Shown: positions 6,849 to 16,034, counted from the first letter of the stretch. The stretch is DNA of 64,000 nucleotides from Dinoroseobacter sp965279125 (GCA_965279125.1 CBDIHL010000043.1:1-64000); one strand, 5' to 3'. The notes: a model not told the origin generated them from the letters alone. Translations and numbers: made by a program.

Positions 6849-8696
6849 TCAGCGCTCAAACCCGCCCCAATTGCCCTTCAGCACCAGATGCCCGTCGCCC
6901 ATATCGTCATAAAGGCTGGGCCCGGCGGTGTGTTCGACCGAGAAGATCGGCGAGGGAATGGGCTTGAAATTCAACTCCTTACCGATGGTCTTGTTGCGCG
7001 GATCGGCGCGCGGGACGGCGGACATCAGTTGTTTGGTATAAGGATGGATCGGGTTTTCGAAGACTTGCTGGCGCGTGCCCGTCTCGACGATGCGCCCGAG
7101 GAACATCACGCCGACGCGGTGCGACACACGCTCGACCACCGCCATGTCGTGGGAGATGAACAGCATGGAGATCCCAAGGTCCGCCTGCAGTTCCAACAAC
7201 AGGTTCAACACCTGCGCCTGGACCGACACGTCGAGTGCGGACACCGCTTCATCGGCGATGATCAGCTTGGGGTTCAGCGCCAGCGCGCGGGCGATGGCGA
7301 CGCGTTGGCGCTGACCGCCCGACAGCTCATGCGGGTAGCGGTAGAGGAAGCTGCGCGGCAGCTCCACCCGATCGAACAGCATCGCGACCCGGTCTTTGAT
7401 CTCGGCCTTGGACTTGTGGCCGAAGTTCTTCATCGGCTCGGCCACCTGTTCAACGAGACGCATCATCGGGTTCAGCGAGGCGAACGGATCCTGAAATATC
7501 ATCTGCATATCGGCGCGCGCCTGGCGCAATTGCTCGGGTGCCATTGCCATCACGTCTTCGCCGTTCAGGCTGATCTCGCCCGATTGCGGCTCGATCAGCC
7601 GCAGGATGGACCGGCCCGCCGAGGATTTTCCGCACCCACTCTCGCCCACAAGGCTGAGGGTTTCGCCGCGCGGCAGCTCGAACGACACATCCTCGACCGC
7701 ATGGACATTGGCGACCGTGCGGCGGAAAAAGCCGCCCTTGACCGGGAAGCGGGTGATCAGGTTCTTGACGCTGAGGATCGGCAATTCGCCGGGTTCGTGC
7801 TTGGGCAGGATCGGCTCGGGCGCATCCTGTCCGATCAGGCGCATCGGCTCAGGGGCGGCTTTGCCGGTCATCTCGCCCAGCTTTGGCACGGCGGCCAGAA
7901 GCGCTTTGGTGTAGTCCATCTTCGGGTTCTCGAAGACCTCCTCAACCGGGCCTTCTTCGACCTTCTCGCCCCGGTACATCACCACCACGCGGTCGGCCAT
8001 TTGGGCAACCACCGCCATGTCGTGGGTGATGAACAAAACGGCGGTGCCGGTCTCGCGTTTGAGCCGGTCGATCAGCGCGAGGATCTCGGCCTGGATCGTC
8101 ACATCCAGCGCCGTTGTCGGCTCGTCGGCGATCAGCAGGCGCGGCTCGCAGGCCAGTGCCATGGCGATGACGACGCGCTGGCGCATCCCACCGGACAGCT
8201 CGTGTGGGTATTGGGTCAGGCGGCGCTCAGGCTCGGGGATGCGGACCTGGCGCAGCAGGTCGAGCACCTTCGCTTCGGCCTCTTTGGGCGTCAGACCTTT
8301 GTGCAGCATCAGCCCTTCGGCCAATTGCTTGCCCACGGTAAAGACCGGGTTGAGGGCGGTCATCGGTTCCTGGAAGATCATCCCGATCTCGTTGCCGCGA
8401 ATGGTGCGCGCGAGCTCCGGGTCGGTGTCGGCCATGTCCAGCTTGCCAGCCTCGCCGCGATCAAACAGCAACTGGCCGCCGGAAATGCGCCCGCCGCCGA
8501 ACTCCACCAACCGCATCAGGCTCAGCGCGCTGACGGATTTGCCGGAGCCACTTTCGCCCACAACGCAGACGGTCTCGCCGGGCGCGATGTCAAAGCTGAT
8601 ATCTTTGACGCCCACCACCGGGCCATCCTTGGTCTGGAACGAGACCTGTAGATTGCGGATGGAGGCGACCGGACCGGTCGGATCATGATCAAGCAT
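6849..8696 (-). CDS. Peptide-type ABC transporter, fused double ATPase (DppD-DppF type)
   Basis: This 615-residue protein has two complete nucleotide-binding domains in tandem, like GsiA. Domain one has Walker A GESGSGKS, signature LSGGMRQRV and Walker B LLIADEPTTALD. Domain two has GESGCGKSS, LSGGQRQRV and LIIADEAVSALD, in which the usual Pro of DEP is Ala. The domain-end regions match the oligopeptide transporter extension. It is divergent from the binding protein and permeases at 9056-12802, and together they make a full importer. It is the first gene of a minus-strand transcript that includes two M20 deacylases. Confidence 0.93.
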   Translation of the reverse strand: MLDHDPTGPVASIRNLQVSFQTKDGPVVGVKDISFDIAPGETVCVVGESGSGKSVSALSLMRLVEFGGGRISGGQLLFDRGEAGKLDMADTDPELARTIRGNEIGMIFQEPMTALNPVFTVGKQLAEGLMLHKGLTPKEAEAKVLDLLRQVRIPEPERRLTQYPHELSGGMRQRVVIAMALACEPRLLIADEPTTALDVTIQAEILALIDRLKRETGTAVLFITHDMAVVAQMADRVVVMYRGEKVEEGPVEEVFENPKMDYTKALLAAVPKLGEMTGKAAPEPMRLIGQDAPEPILPKHEPGELPILSVKNLITRFPVKGGFFRRTVANVHAVEDVSFELPRGETLSLVGESGCGKSSAGRSILRLIEPQSGEISLNGEDVMAMAPEQLRQARADMQMIFQDPFASLNPMMRLVEQVAEPMKNFGHKSKAEIKDRVAMLFDRVELPRSFLYRYPHELSGGQRQRVAIARALALNPKLIIADEAVSALDVSVQAQVLNLLLELQADLGISMLFISHDMAVVERVSHRVGVMFLGRIVETGTRQQVFENPIHPYTKQLMSAVPRADPRNKTIGKELNFKPIPSPIFSVEHTAGPSLYDDMGDGHLVLKGNWGGFER

Positions 8697-8859
8697 GTGC
8701 GTTTCCCTGTGAGGCGGCCCTCTGGCGGGGCGTGTCTCTATCTGGAGCGCTGGCAGCGCCTAAGTCAAACCCTGCCCGCGCCGGGGTCGAAAGGTCAAGG
8801 CGATGGTCAAAAAAGTGGCGTTTGCCCACGACAAATGCATGTCCTCGGGGCAAAACACC

Positions 8860-8894
8860 TGATCAAACCTGCAGCAATGCTTGCAATTTGATCA
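8860..8894. promoter_or_regulatory. Inverted repeat in the divergent ABC-importer control region
   Basis: TGATCAAA at 8860-8867 and TTTGATCA at 8887-8894 form perfect 8-base arms 19 bases apart. They lie in the 359-base gap between the ATPase start (8696) and the binding-protein start (9056). This is a plausible operator serving both directions. Nothing else coding is seen in the gap. Confidence 0.5.
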
Positions 8895-9055
8895 TAACTC
8901 GGTCTGACTGCGGGTCTGTGATGCGCGTAAAGTCGCATCTTGCTAGGCCGGTACTGACCGGGGGGTGGGCCAGCGTATCCGTGTGTGCACATCCCTTAAG
9001 GACAGATCGGACCACCACGACCAGAGGCATTCACATGTCCAACAAGGAGTTGAAA

Positions 9056-10771
9056 ATGAACATGAAATCAGCGCTACTTGGCGCGGCAGCCGCCGTTGCC
9101 CTCGCGCCTGCAGCTTTCGCGGAGCGAGGGTCGGATGGCGAAGTCCGCATTATCTATTGGCAGGCGCCATCCACTCTGAACCCGTTCCTGTCGGGCGGCA
9201 CGAAGGACGTCGAGTCGGCCTCGATGATCGTCGAGCCCCTCGCGCGCTTCAACGAGATGGGCGAGCTGGTCCCGTGGCTGGTCACCGAAATCCCCACCGT
9301 GGGCAATGGCGGCGTCTCCGAAGACCTGACCTCCATCACTTGGAACATCACCCCCGGCATTCTGTGGTCCGACGGCACACCGTTTACCTCGGCGGACGTG
9401 AAGTTCACCTATGAGTATTGCACCCATCCCGAAGGCGGCTGCGCGCAGCTGACCAAATTCGGCGGCGTTGCATCGGTCGAAACGCCCGATGATCTGACGG
9501 TTGTTGTGACCTTCGAAAGCCCAACCCCGAACCCGTATGGCCCATTTGTCGGCGGCGAGAGCCCGATCCTTCAGGCCGCGCAGTTTGCTGATTGCCTTGG
9601 CGCTGCGGCCTCGACCTGCACCGACCAGAACTTTGGCCCGATCGGCACCGGCCCGTTCGTGGTGACGGAATTCCGCACCAATGACGTGATCCAGATGGTC
9701 GCCAACGAAAACTACCGCGACCCGGCCAAGCCTGCCTTCGCAAGCGTGACCTTCAAAGGCGGCGGCGACGCAACCGCTGCGGGTCGTGCCGTGATGGAAA
9801 CCGGCGAGTTCGACTACGCTTGGAACCTCCAGCTGGCACCTGACGTGATTGCCGGAATGGCCGAAGGCGGCCTTGGCACGCCTGTGGCAGGCTTTGGCCC
9901 GCTGCTTGAGCGGATCATGCTCAACAACACCAACCCCGATCCGGCACGCGGAGAGCTGCGGTCCGTCAAGGACGATCCAAACGGCGGGTCCGAGCATCCT
10001 TTCCTGGGCGATCCTGCGGTCTACAAAGCCCTGTCCATGGCGATCGACCGTCCGCTCTTGGTGGAAATCGGGTATGGCTCAGCAGGTAAAGTGGGTTGCT
10101 CATGGGTGCCTGCACCTGCGGCATTTGCCTCGACGTTTGAAGGCTGCGACACGCAAGACATCGCCGGTGCGAACGCCATGCTCGACGCGGCAGGTTACAT
10201 GGACACCGATGGTGACGGTGTGCGTGAAACGCCAGATGGTATGCCGATGAGCATCCTCTATCAGACCTCGACCAACGCTGTGCGTCAGGACTTCCAGGCC
10301 CTGATCAAGCAGTGGTGGAGCGAGATCGGCGTTGAAACCGAGCTGCGCAACCTCGACGCATCGGTCTTCTTTGGTGGGGATGCGGGTTCGCCCGACACCT
10401 TCCAGAAGTTCTACGCAGACGTGGAAATGTATGCCAACACCTTCAACGGCACCGATCCACAAGCGTATCTGGGCAACGGCCTTTGCGAGAAGGCCCCGCG
10501 TCCTGAGACGCAGTGGCAGGGTGAGAACATCAGCCGCTTCTGCATGGCGGAGTATGATGCGCTCTACCAAGAGCTGACCGAAACCGCTGACATTGGCGAG
10601 CGCCAGCGCATCGGCCGTGAGCTGAGCGCGATGATGACGGACAACGGCGGCATGATCCCGCTGGTGCACCGTGGTCGTATTTCCGCACATGCCAACAGCC
10701 TTGGTGGCGTTGTGCTGAACGTGTGGGACAGCGAGCTGTGGAACGTGGCTGACTGGCACCGCGCCGAGTAA
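9056..10771 (+). CDS. Peptide-type ABC transporter, periplasmic binding protein (SBP family 5)
   Basis: This is a 571-residue exported protein that begins MNMKSALLGAAAAVALAPAAFA, a clear signal peptide cleaved after AFA. The body shows the family 5 pattern: LNPFLSGGTKD, VTEIPTV, SDGTPFTSADVKFTYEY and GTGPFVVTEF. ATG at 9056 is chosen because AAGGAG lies at 9044-9049. An ATG at 9035 in frame has no such site. The first gene of the plus-strand arm, it is followed by a hairpin and then two permeases. Peptides or acyl-amino acids are the likely ligands, given the deacylases on the divergent arm. Confidence 0.92.
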   Translation: MNMKSALLGAAAAVALAPAAFAERGSDGEVRIIYWQAPSTLNPFLSGGTKDVESASMIVEPLARFNEMGELVPWLVTEIPTVGNGGVSEDLTSITWNITPGILWSDGTPFTSADVKFTYEYCTHPEGGCAQLTKFGGVASVETPDDLTVVVTFESPTPNPYGPFVGGESPILQAAQFADCLGAAASTCTDQNFGPIGTGPFVVTEFRTNDVIQMVANENYRDPAKPAFASVTFKGGGDATAAGRAVMETGEFDYAWNLQLAPDVIAGMAEGGLGTPVAGFGPLLERIMLNNTNPDPARGELRSVKDDPNGGSEHPFLGDPAVYKALSMAIDRPLLVEIGYGSAGKVGCSWVPAPAAFASTFEGCDTQDIAGANAMLDAAGYMDTDGDGVRETPDGMPMSILYQTSTNAVRQDFQALIKQWWSEIGVETELRNLDASVFFGGDAGSPDTFQKFYADVEMYANTFNGTDPQAYLGNGLCEKAPRPETQWQGENISRFCMAEYDALYQELTETADIGERQRIGRELSAMMTDNGGMIPLVHRGRISAHANSLGGVVLNVWDSELWNVADWHRAE

Positions 10772-10787
10772 TCCAGCCAAGACGATT

Positions 10788-10817
10788 GGGGCGGTGCATC
10801 GCGCGCCGCCCCTTTTT
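10788..10817 (+). terminator. Intra-operon hairpin between binding protein and permeases
   Basis: GGGGCGG at 10788-10794 pairs with CCGCCCC at 10806-10812, followed by TTTTT. It would partly end transcription after the binding-protein gene, so that this protein is made in excess over the membrane subunits, as is common in such operons. Confidence 0.75.
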
Positions 10818-10869
10818 CCTATGGATCGCGGCCCCTTAACGCCGCCCCCAATTCCCAAGGTATGCACTG

Positions 10870-11877
10870 ATGCTCACCTACACGATCCGACGCCTTGTGC
10901 TTTCGGTCCCGACACTTCTGTTCATCTCGCTGGTCATCTTCCTGCTGCTGGAACTGGCCCCAGGCGATCCGATGTCCAACGTGCCCCTGACCGTCCCCGA
11001 CGAGGTGAAGCAAAAGATGCGGGAGGCGCTCGGCCTCGGCGAGCCCGTCCATATCCGCTATATGAAATGGCTCTACCAGTTTTTCTGGATCGAGCCGCTG
11101 CATATCATCAACAACATGTTCGGCACCTCGTTTGCCGAAGGCGCACAGCGCGTCATCTCCTGGCAGTCCCGCAGCCCCGTCGCCGACATCATCGCCGAGC
11201 GCATCCCACAGACGCTCTGGGTGGTGGGCATGTCCTACCTGCTGGGCGTGCTGATTGCGCTGCCCATCGGGATCATCTCGGCCTATAAGCAGTATTCGTG
11301 GTTCGACCAGATCGGCACGTTCATCTCGATGGTGGGCTTCTCAGTCCCCACCTTCTTTACCGGCGTTCTGTTGATCGTGATCTTCTCCGTCCATCTGGGC
11401 TGGTTCCCGTCGATCTATGACACAACTCATGTGGTCGAGGATTGGGACAGCTTCGTCTTCCAGATCAAGCAGATCATCATGCCCGTCTTCGTGCTGGCCT
11501 TGTTCAACGCGGCACAAATCAGCCGGTTCATGCGGGCCTCGATGCTCGACAACCTCAATCAGGACTATGTGCGCACCGCGCGCGCCAAGGGCCTGAAGGA
11601 AAAGACCGTGGTGCTGGTGCATGTGCTGCGCAACTCGATGATCCCGGTGGTCACGGTCATCGCACTGGGTGTCCCGCAGGTCTTCGGCGGCGCGATCATC
11701 ACCGAGCAGGTCTTCAAGGTAAACGGCCTCGGCCAGATGCTGATCATCGCCATTCAGGGCAACGATCTGCCGATGGTCCAGACGCTGACCTTCATTTTCG
11801 CGATCCTGATCGTGCTCTTTAACCTGATTGCCGATATTCTCTACGGCGTGCTCGACCCGAGGATCCGCTATGACTGA
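10870..11877 (+). CDS. Peptide-type ABC transporter permease (DppB type)
   Basis: This is a 335-residue inner-membrane subunit. The N-terminal TM helix (LTYTIRRLVLSVPTLLFISLVIF) is typical of DppB/OppB. The coupling-helix region reads FMRASMLDNLNQDYVRTARAKGLKEKTV, the EAA loop of binding-protein-dependent permeases. The C-terminus VLDPRIRYD is characteristic. It follows the binding protein after a leaky terminator and overlaps the next permease gene by 8 bases. Confidence 0.94.
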   Translation: MLTYTIRRLVLSVPTLLFISLVIFLLLELAPGDPMSNVPLTVPDEVKQKMREALGLGEPVHIRYMKWLYQFFWIEPLHIINNMFGTSFAEGAQRVISWQSRSPVADIIAERIPQTLWVVGMSYLLGVLIALPIGIISAYKQYSWFDQIGTFISMVGFSVPTFFTGVLLIVIFSVHLGWFPSIYDTTHVVEDWDSFVFQIKQIIMPVFVLALFNAAQISRFMRASMLDNLNQDYVRTARAKGLKEKTVVLVHVLRNSMIPVVTVIALGVPQVFGGAIITEQVFKVNGLGQMLIIAIQGNDLPMVQTLTFIFAILIVLFNLIADILYGVLDPRIRYD

Positions 11878-12802
11878 TGCTGTGAACAAAGAGCCGATCC
11901 ACTCCTCGAACCAGACCGAAGAGGTGCCGCGCAGCTATTGGAGCGACGTCTGGAGGCAATTCCGATCCCACAAAGGGGCGATGGCGGGCACGGTTGTGTT
12001 TCTGGTGATCGTGCTGGCGACCTTGATCGGGCCGTTCATCTACGGCGTAGACCCGACCTTCATCGACATCCGCGCGCGCAATCAGGGGCCAAGCTGGGAC
12101 TATCCGTTTGGCACCGACCAGCTGGGCCGCGATATTCTGGCGCGGATGATGGCCGGGGGGCAGGTGTCGATGGCGGTGGGGATCACCGCGATGTTTATCT
12201 CACTGATCCTAGGGACATTCGTGGGCGTAATGGCCGGATATTTCAAAGCGCTCGACGGACCTTTGATGCGCCTGACAGACTTGTTCCTCGCGCTGCCATT
12301 GCTGCCGCTGTTGCTGGTCATCATTCTGCTGTTCCGCGATCCGCTGAACGCAGCCTTCGGGCCGGAGGGGGGCATCTTTATCCTGATGGTGTCGGCGATT
12401 GGCATCACCTCATGGATGCAGGCCGCGCGGATCGTGCGTGGTGATGTGCTGGCGTTGAAAGAGCGCGAGTTTGTTCTGGCCGCCCGGTCCATCGGCACAT
12501 CGCGCACGATGATGATTATGCGCCATGTGCTGCCCAATGTGCTGAGCCCGATCATGGTGTCGGCGACCTTGGGCGTGGCCAATGCGATCATCACCGAAAG
12601 CGCGCTCAGCTTCCTCGGCCTCGGCTTCCCGCCGGACTTTCCAACATGGGGGCGGCTGCTGTTTGATGGGGTAGACTACCTGCAACAATACCCCGAGCGG
12701 GTGATCTTCCCCGGTGTCGCGATCAGCCTTGTGGTGCTGAGCGTGAACTATATGGGCGACGGTCTGCGCGATGCGCTCGATCCGCGTATTCGCGGGCGGT
12801 GA
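11870..12802 (+). CDS. Peptide-type ABC transporter permease (DppC type)
   Basis: This is a 310-residue inner-membrane subunit. An N-terminal cytoplasmic segment is followed by SYWSDVWRQFRSHKGAMAG, one TM helix, the HPFGTDQLGRD-like segment (here YPFGTDQLGRDIL), and the EAA loop REFVLAARSIGTSRTMMIMRH. It ends in ALDPRIRGR. ATG at 11870 overlaps the DppB-type stop, so the two permeases are translationally coupled. It is the last gene of the plus-strand arm, convergent with DUF3422. Confidence 0.94.
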   Translation: MTDAVNKEPIHSSNQTEEVPRSYWSDVWRQFRSHKGAMAGTVVFLVIVLATLIGPFIYGVDPTFIDIRARNQGPSWDYPFGTDQLGRDILARMMAGGQVSMAVGITAMFISLILGTFVGVMAGYFKALDGPLMRLTDLFLALPLLPLLLVIILLFRDPLNAAFGPEGGIFILMVSAIGITSWMQAARIVRGDVLALKEREFVLAARSIGTSRTMMIMRHVLPNVLSPIMVSATLGVANAIITESALSFLGLGFPPDFPTWGRLLFDGVDYLQQYPERVIFPGVAISLVVLSVNYMGDGLRDALDPRIRGR

Positions 12803-12805
12803 AAA

Positions 12806-12850
12806 GGGCTTTCGAAAGCCCGTGGCTAAGCTCTTTGAGCGAGCTTAGCC
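12806..12850. terminator. Double hairpin between convergent genes
   Basis: GGGCTTTCGAAAGCCC at 12806-12821 is a perfect 16-base palindrome. GGCTAAGCTC (12824-12833) pairs with GAGCTTAGCC (12841-12850). The second stem contains the stop codon of the DUF3422 gene. The pair probably ends transcription from both sides. Confidence 0.7.
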
Positions 12851-14134
12851 CTCCTCTACCGACCGTCTAATCATACGCACTACGAAGAACACAGCCGCGA
12901 TCACCGGCATCACCAAGATGAACATGAGCATGTTCTTGGTGATGCCCATAGGCTCGGCCAGCGGATAGGCCAGATACCCGATCAGGTTCACCGCATAGTA
13001 ACTGATCGCAGCGACCGAGAAGCCTTCAACGGTTTTCTGCAACTTCAACTGTGCATCCGCACGCGCATCCATCGACTCCAAGAGCTTCTGGTTCTGCGCG
13101 CTGCGCTCGACATCCACCCGCGTCCTCAGCAAATCCCCTGCCCGCGCGGCGCGCTGCGCCAGTTGATTGAGCCGCCGCTCGGTCGCCTTCACCGTCCGCA
13201 TCGCCGGATCAAAGCGCCGCATCATGAACTCGCCCATGGTCTGGCGGCCCTCAAACCGCTGCTCTCGCAGGACTTCGATCCGCTGGTTCACCAGCGCCTC
13301 ATAGGCCCCGGTTGCCCCAAAGCGAAACGCGGTCTGCGCGACGTGCTTTTCCAGCTCCGACGCAATCGACAAGAGCGCCTGCAAGGTGGCATCCGATCCG
13401 GTCCCGGTATCGTGGGTCATCGAAGACACGAGCATCGACAGCTCATCATCGAGCGCCCCCATCGGCCCCGACAACTCCCGCACCCGCGCAAGGCCAAGCA
13501 TGGAGATTGCCTTATAGGTCTCGATTTCGGCCACGCGCTGGACCACCCGGCCAATGCGGCGCGACCCGGTGTCTGGCCGCACAAACAGCGCGAACCGCGT
13601 GTGGCCCGCCGCATCAATGCGAAAATCCCCGGCCACAATCGCCGTGTCATCAAGCACGGACGAAACCGCCAGGCTTTCCGGCACGAACCAGTCGTTCAGC
13701 TTATCGCCAATCCCTGCATCATCGGCTTGCTCTTCGATCCGTAACAGCGCGGAGGTCATCCGCACGCCCGGTGCCTCGGCCAGCCAATCGGCGGGAAATA
13801 CGTCGAACGCGTCCGCCTCAAACGGCTTATCGCCCAAGCCTTCGAGGAACACAGTGTAGGTCACAAACTCCGTATGGCTTTCCCATTTCAAGCGATGCTT
13901 GCCGATTTGGCCGAAGTAATGCGTGGCCCCCGGCGAGGGATGCGCGGCCCCATAGCGATCTAGCAGCGCCAAAAGATGTGCGCGGTCCGCCGAGCGATCC
14001 CGCCCTACCGCATTTCGCGGCTGCTTGATGGCCAGAAAAGCCGCGCGGCATGGGGCGGCGAGGTCCGGGAACGGACGGGCGTGCAGCTCGTTGGAGAGCT
14101 GGTAGCGCAGGGGATGATCTTCGAACTGGGACAT
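12845..14134 (-). CDS. DUF3422 family membrane-anchored protein
   Basis: The protein has 429 residues from ATG at 14134, and an in-frame ATG at 14158 would add 8. The N-terminus FEDHPLRYQLSNELHARPFPDL is the hallmark of DUF3422. The long middle part is cytoplasmic with a helical region, and the C-terminus holds two TM helices (AISYYAVNLIGYLAYPL and NMLMFILVMPVIAAVFFVV) before a short basic tail. The layout is reminiscent of CorA-like or RmuC-like anchoring, but no function is known to me. It is convergent with the ABC permease gene. Confidence 0.85.
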   Translation of the reverse strand: MSQFEDHPLRYQLSNELHARPFPDLAAPCRAAFLAIKQPRNAVGRDRSADRAHLLALLDRYGAAHPSPGATHYFGQIGKHRLKWESHTEFVTYTVFLEGLGDKPFEADAFDVFPADWLAEAPGVRMTSALLRIEEQADDAGIGDKLNDWFVPESLAVSSVLDDTAIVAGDFRIDAAGHTRFALFVRPDTGSRRIGRVVQRVAEIETYKAISMLGLARVRELSGPMGALDDELSMLVSSMTHDTGTGSDATLQALLSIASELEKHVAQTAFRFGATGAYEALVNQRIEVLREQRFEGRQTMGEFMMRRFDPAMRTVKATERRLNQLAQRAARAGDLLRTRVDVERSAQNQKLLESMDARADAQLKLQKTVEGFSVAAISYYAVNLIGYLAYPLAEPMGITKNMLMFILVMPVIAAVFFVVRMIRRSVEEG

Positions 14135-14225
14135 GGGGTGCACCTTTGCTTCACCCATAGCTAGGACTGCAATCGACCCGAGTAAACAAATAATCCCGCG
14201 ATTTCAGGAAGTTATGCGTGTGCAA

Positions 14226-14235
14226 TGGTATACCG
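14226..14235. promoter_or_regulatory. TGGTATACC site, possible GntR-type operator
   Basis: GGTATACC is an 8-base palindrome about 100 bases before the start at 14335. A related TGGTATAC lies upstream of glcB (26984-26991). FadR-branch GntR regulators often bind such sites. No regulator gene is adjacent. Confidence 0.35.
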
Positions 14236-14334
14236 TTTCGCGCATCGGAAACATCTCGACCCCAGATGTCGCAAATTGGATTGCTCAAGCCTCTGATAAC
14301 ACTCAGGTTGCTGAAAACGAGCGGAGGATCTGGG

Positions 14335-15288
14335 ATGGAAGTTGGCTTTGTGGGCCTGGGAAATGTGGGCGGTAAACTGGCGGGCAGCCTTTTGCGCAAC
14401 GGCCATAACGTCACGGTGCGGGATCTGGATGCGGATCTCTGCGCCGCTTTTGCGCAGAGGGGCGCAAAGGTCGCAAATAGCGCGGCGGAGCTGGCGCACG
14501 ACTGCGAGCTGGTCATCACCTGCCTGCCCTCGCCCGCGGCCTGCGCTGCGGTCATGGAAGGCGATGACGGGATCCTTGACGGGCTGACGCCGGACACAAT
14601 CTGGGCGGAGATGAGCACGACCGAAGCTTCCGAGGTCGCCCGCATGGCGGCGCTGGTCGAGGCCAAAGGTGGGCACGCCATCGAATGCCCGGTCTCAGGC
14701 GGGTGTCACCGGGCAGCGACGGGCAATATCTCCATATTCGCAGGCTGTGACCGCGCGACATTTGAGCGGATGTTGCCTGTGCTGACGACCCTCGGGCGGC
14801 GCGTGCTGCATACGGGGCCAATTGGGACGGCAAGCATATTGAAGGTGATGACGAACTACCTTGCGACCGTGAACCTGATTTCAGTCGCCGAGGCGTTGAC
14901 CACAATGAAGGCCGCCGGGATCGATCTGGCGACGACCTATCAGGCGATGGTGATCTCTTCGGGCACCTCCTTCGTGGCCGAGACCGAGGGGCAGGTGATC
15001 CTGAACGGCTCGCGCGATATCAGCTTCACGATGGACTTGGTGAACAAGGATATCGGCCTGTTCCAATCCATTGCCGAGGCGCATGGTGTGCCGCTGGAGA
15101 TGTCGCCGCTGATCAACGCGATTTTCCAAGATGGCGAGGCGCGCTACGGGGCGCGCGAATTGTCGCCGAATATTATCAAGCGGCTGGAGGAAGCTACGGG
15201 CCTCGACATCACAGCGCCCGGGTTCCCGGATGCGTTGTTCGATGACGAACCGGAAGAAGCGGGGTATGAGGTGGTGGCGCCTCGGTAG
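14335..15288 (+). CDS. NAD(P)-dependent beta-hydroxyacid dehydrogenase (3-hydroxyisobutyrate dehydrogenase family)
   Basis: This is a 317-residue cytoplasmic oxidoreductase. The Rossmann motif GFVGLGNVGGKLA is at the N-terminus. The substrate-binding signature reads CPVSGGCHRAATGNISIFAGC, and the catalytic lysine lies in SILKVMTNYLA. The C-terminal half is the all-helical dimer domain. ATG at 14335 has GGAGG at 14323-14327. The length is slightly above the usual 290-300 because of an acidic C-terminal tail (DDEPEEAG). Substrate is undecided among small hydroxyacids such as hydroxyisobutyrate or tartronate semialdehyde. Confidence 0.88.
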   Translation: MEVGFVGLGNVGGKLAGSLLRNGHNVTVRDLDADLCAAFAQRGAKVANSAAELAHDCELVITCLPSPAACAAVMEGDDGILDGLTPDTIWAEMSTTEASEVARMAALVEAKGGHAIECPVSGGCHRAATGNISIFAGCDRATFERMLPVLTTLGRRVLHTGPIGTASILKVMTNYLATVNLISVAEALTTMKAAGIDLATTYQAMVISSGTSFVAETEGQVILNGSRDISFTMDLVNKDIGLFQSIAEAHGVPLEMSPLINAIFQDGEARYGARELSPNIIKRLEEATGLDITAPGFPDALFDDEPEEAGYEVVAPR

Positions 15289-15324
15289 AAAGCGGCTTAT
15301 CGCGCACAACTCCAGAGTGTATTT

Positions 15325-15409
15325 CCCATAATGTTAGAGCCGACCCAACATATGGTGGAAATATTGCCACCGTTTTTCCATATCTGGTGGTTTCCCTAAC
15401 ATTATTAGG
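15325..15409. repeat. Paired palindromes, locus B
   Basis: CTAACATTATGGG is on the minus strand at 15337-15325, and CCCTAACATTATTAGG is on the plus strand at 15394-15409. Read on the minus strand, the spacer holds GAAACCACCAGATATGG, close to the AAACCACCACATATAG of locus A. The sequence after the second palindrome (GGCGCGTTAACTC) also resembles that of locus A. The pair lies between convergent genes, so it does not look like an ordinary promoter for either. Confidence 0.65.
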
Positions 15410-15461
15410 CGCGTTAACTCTTCATTCACGTTTCGCACCTTTGAGCACCCTTCGAGGCAGC

Positions 15462-16034
15462 TCAAAACACAAACACAAACCACCCTCGGATCACCCAAAA
15501 CTCGAGCGCCAATACCGCTGTCCAAAACGCGCGTTGCGGCCAGCTGACAAAGCGCCGCCACAACACGATGACCAAGATCAGACACACCGCGCCCTCTAGT
15601 GGTGCGATCCAGCCCGCCCCATGCCGTCGATCCCAATAGCTGAGGGGCGATTCAAACACCCAAGACGAGAGCGGCCAGAAATGTGGTCGCCCGTCATCGT
15701 GATGCAACGGAAAATCAAGTGCGACATGCAACAGCGCCGCCCCGGCAAACGCAAGGCCCACCGCCGATTTGCGCCACATGGCCACGGCCAACAACACGCC
15801 CCAGAGCACGAAAGAGTTGTCGATGGCAAAGACCGTCTGCCACGTATCGGAAAAATAGAGCTCGTCGAACACAACCTGCGGCGGGATCTGCAAGACCACC
15901 AAGGCCACCCCGGCCATCACATAAAGCGACAGATCCGGCACCAGCCCCCCCAAACAGGCCGCCAGCAGCGTCCGCTTAGGCGTTTTGCGACCGAACACCG
16001 CCGCACCAAAGATCAAATGGGCCGGGGTGTTCAT
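15462..16034 (-). CDS. YdjM/DUF457-like membrane-bound hydrolase family protein
   Basis: This is a 190-residue membrane protein with about five helices. It starts NTPAHLIFGAAVFGRK and contains HVALDFPLHHDDGRPHFWP, the His/Asp-rich pattern of the YdjM (DUF457) family. Many Rhodobacterales annotate such proteins as CobQ-related without basis. ATG at 16034 is chosen because AGGAG lies 8 bases upstream, and a longer frame begins at 16058. The substrate is unknown. It is divergent from the SulP gene. Confidence 0.75.
   Translation of the reverse strand: MNTPAHLIFGAAVFGRKTPKRTLLAACLGGLVPDLSLYVMAGVALVVLQIPPQVVFDELYFSDTWQTVFAIDNSFVLWGVLLAVAMWRKSAVGLAFAGAALLHVALDFPLHHDDGRPHFWPLSSWVFESPLSYWDRRHGAGWIAPLEGAVCLILVIVLWRRFVSWPQRAFWTAVLALEFWVIRGWFVFVF

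Noticed and set aside
6888..8651. A 587-codon open frame on the plus strand opposite the ABC ATPase gene
   Set aside because: It lies wholly antisense to a clear double-ATPase gene. High-GC coding DNA leaves such frames open, and the protein is rich in His, Arg and Gln with no domain.
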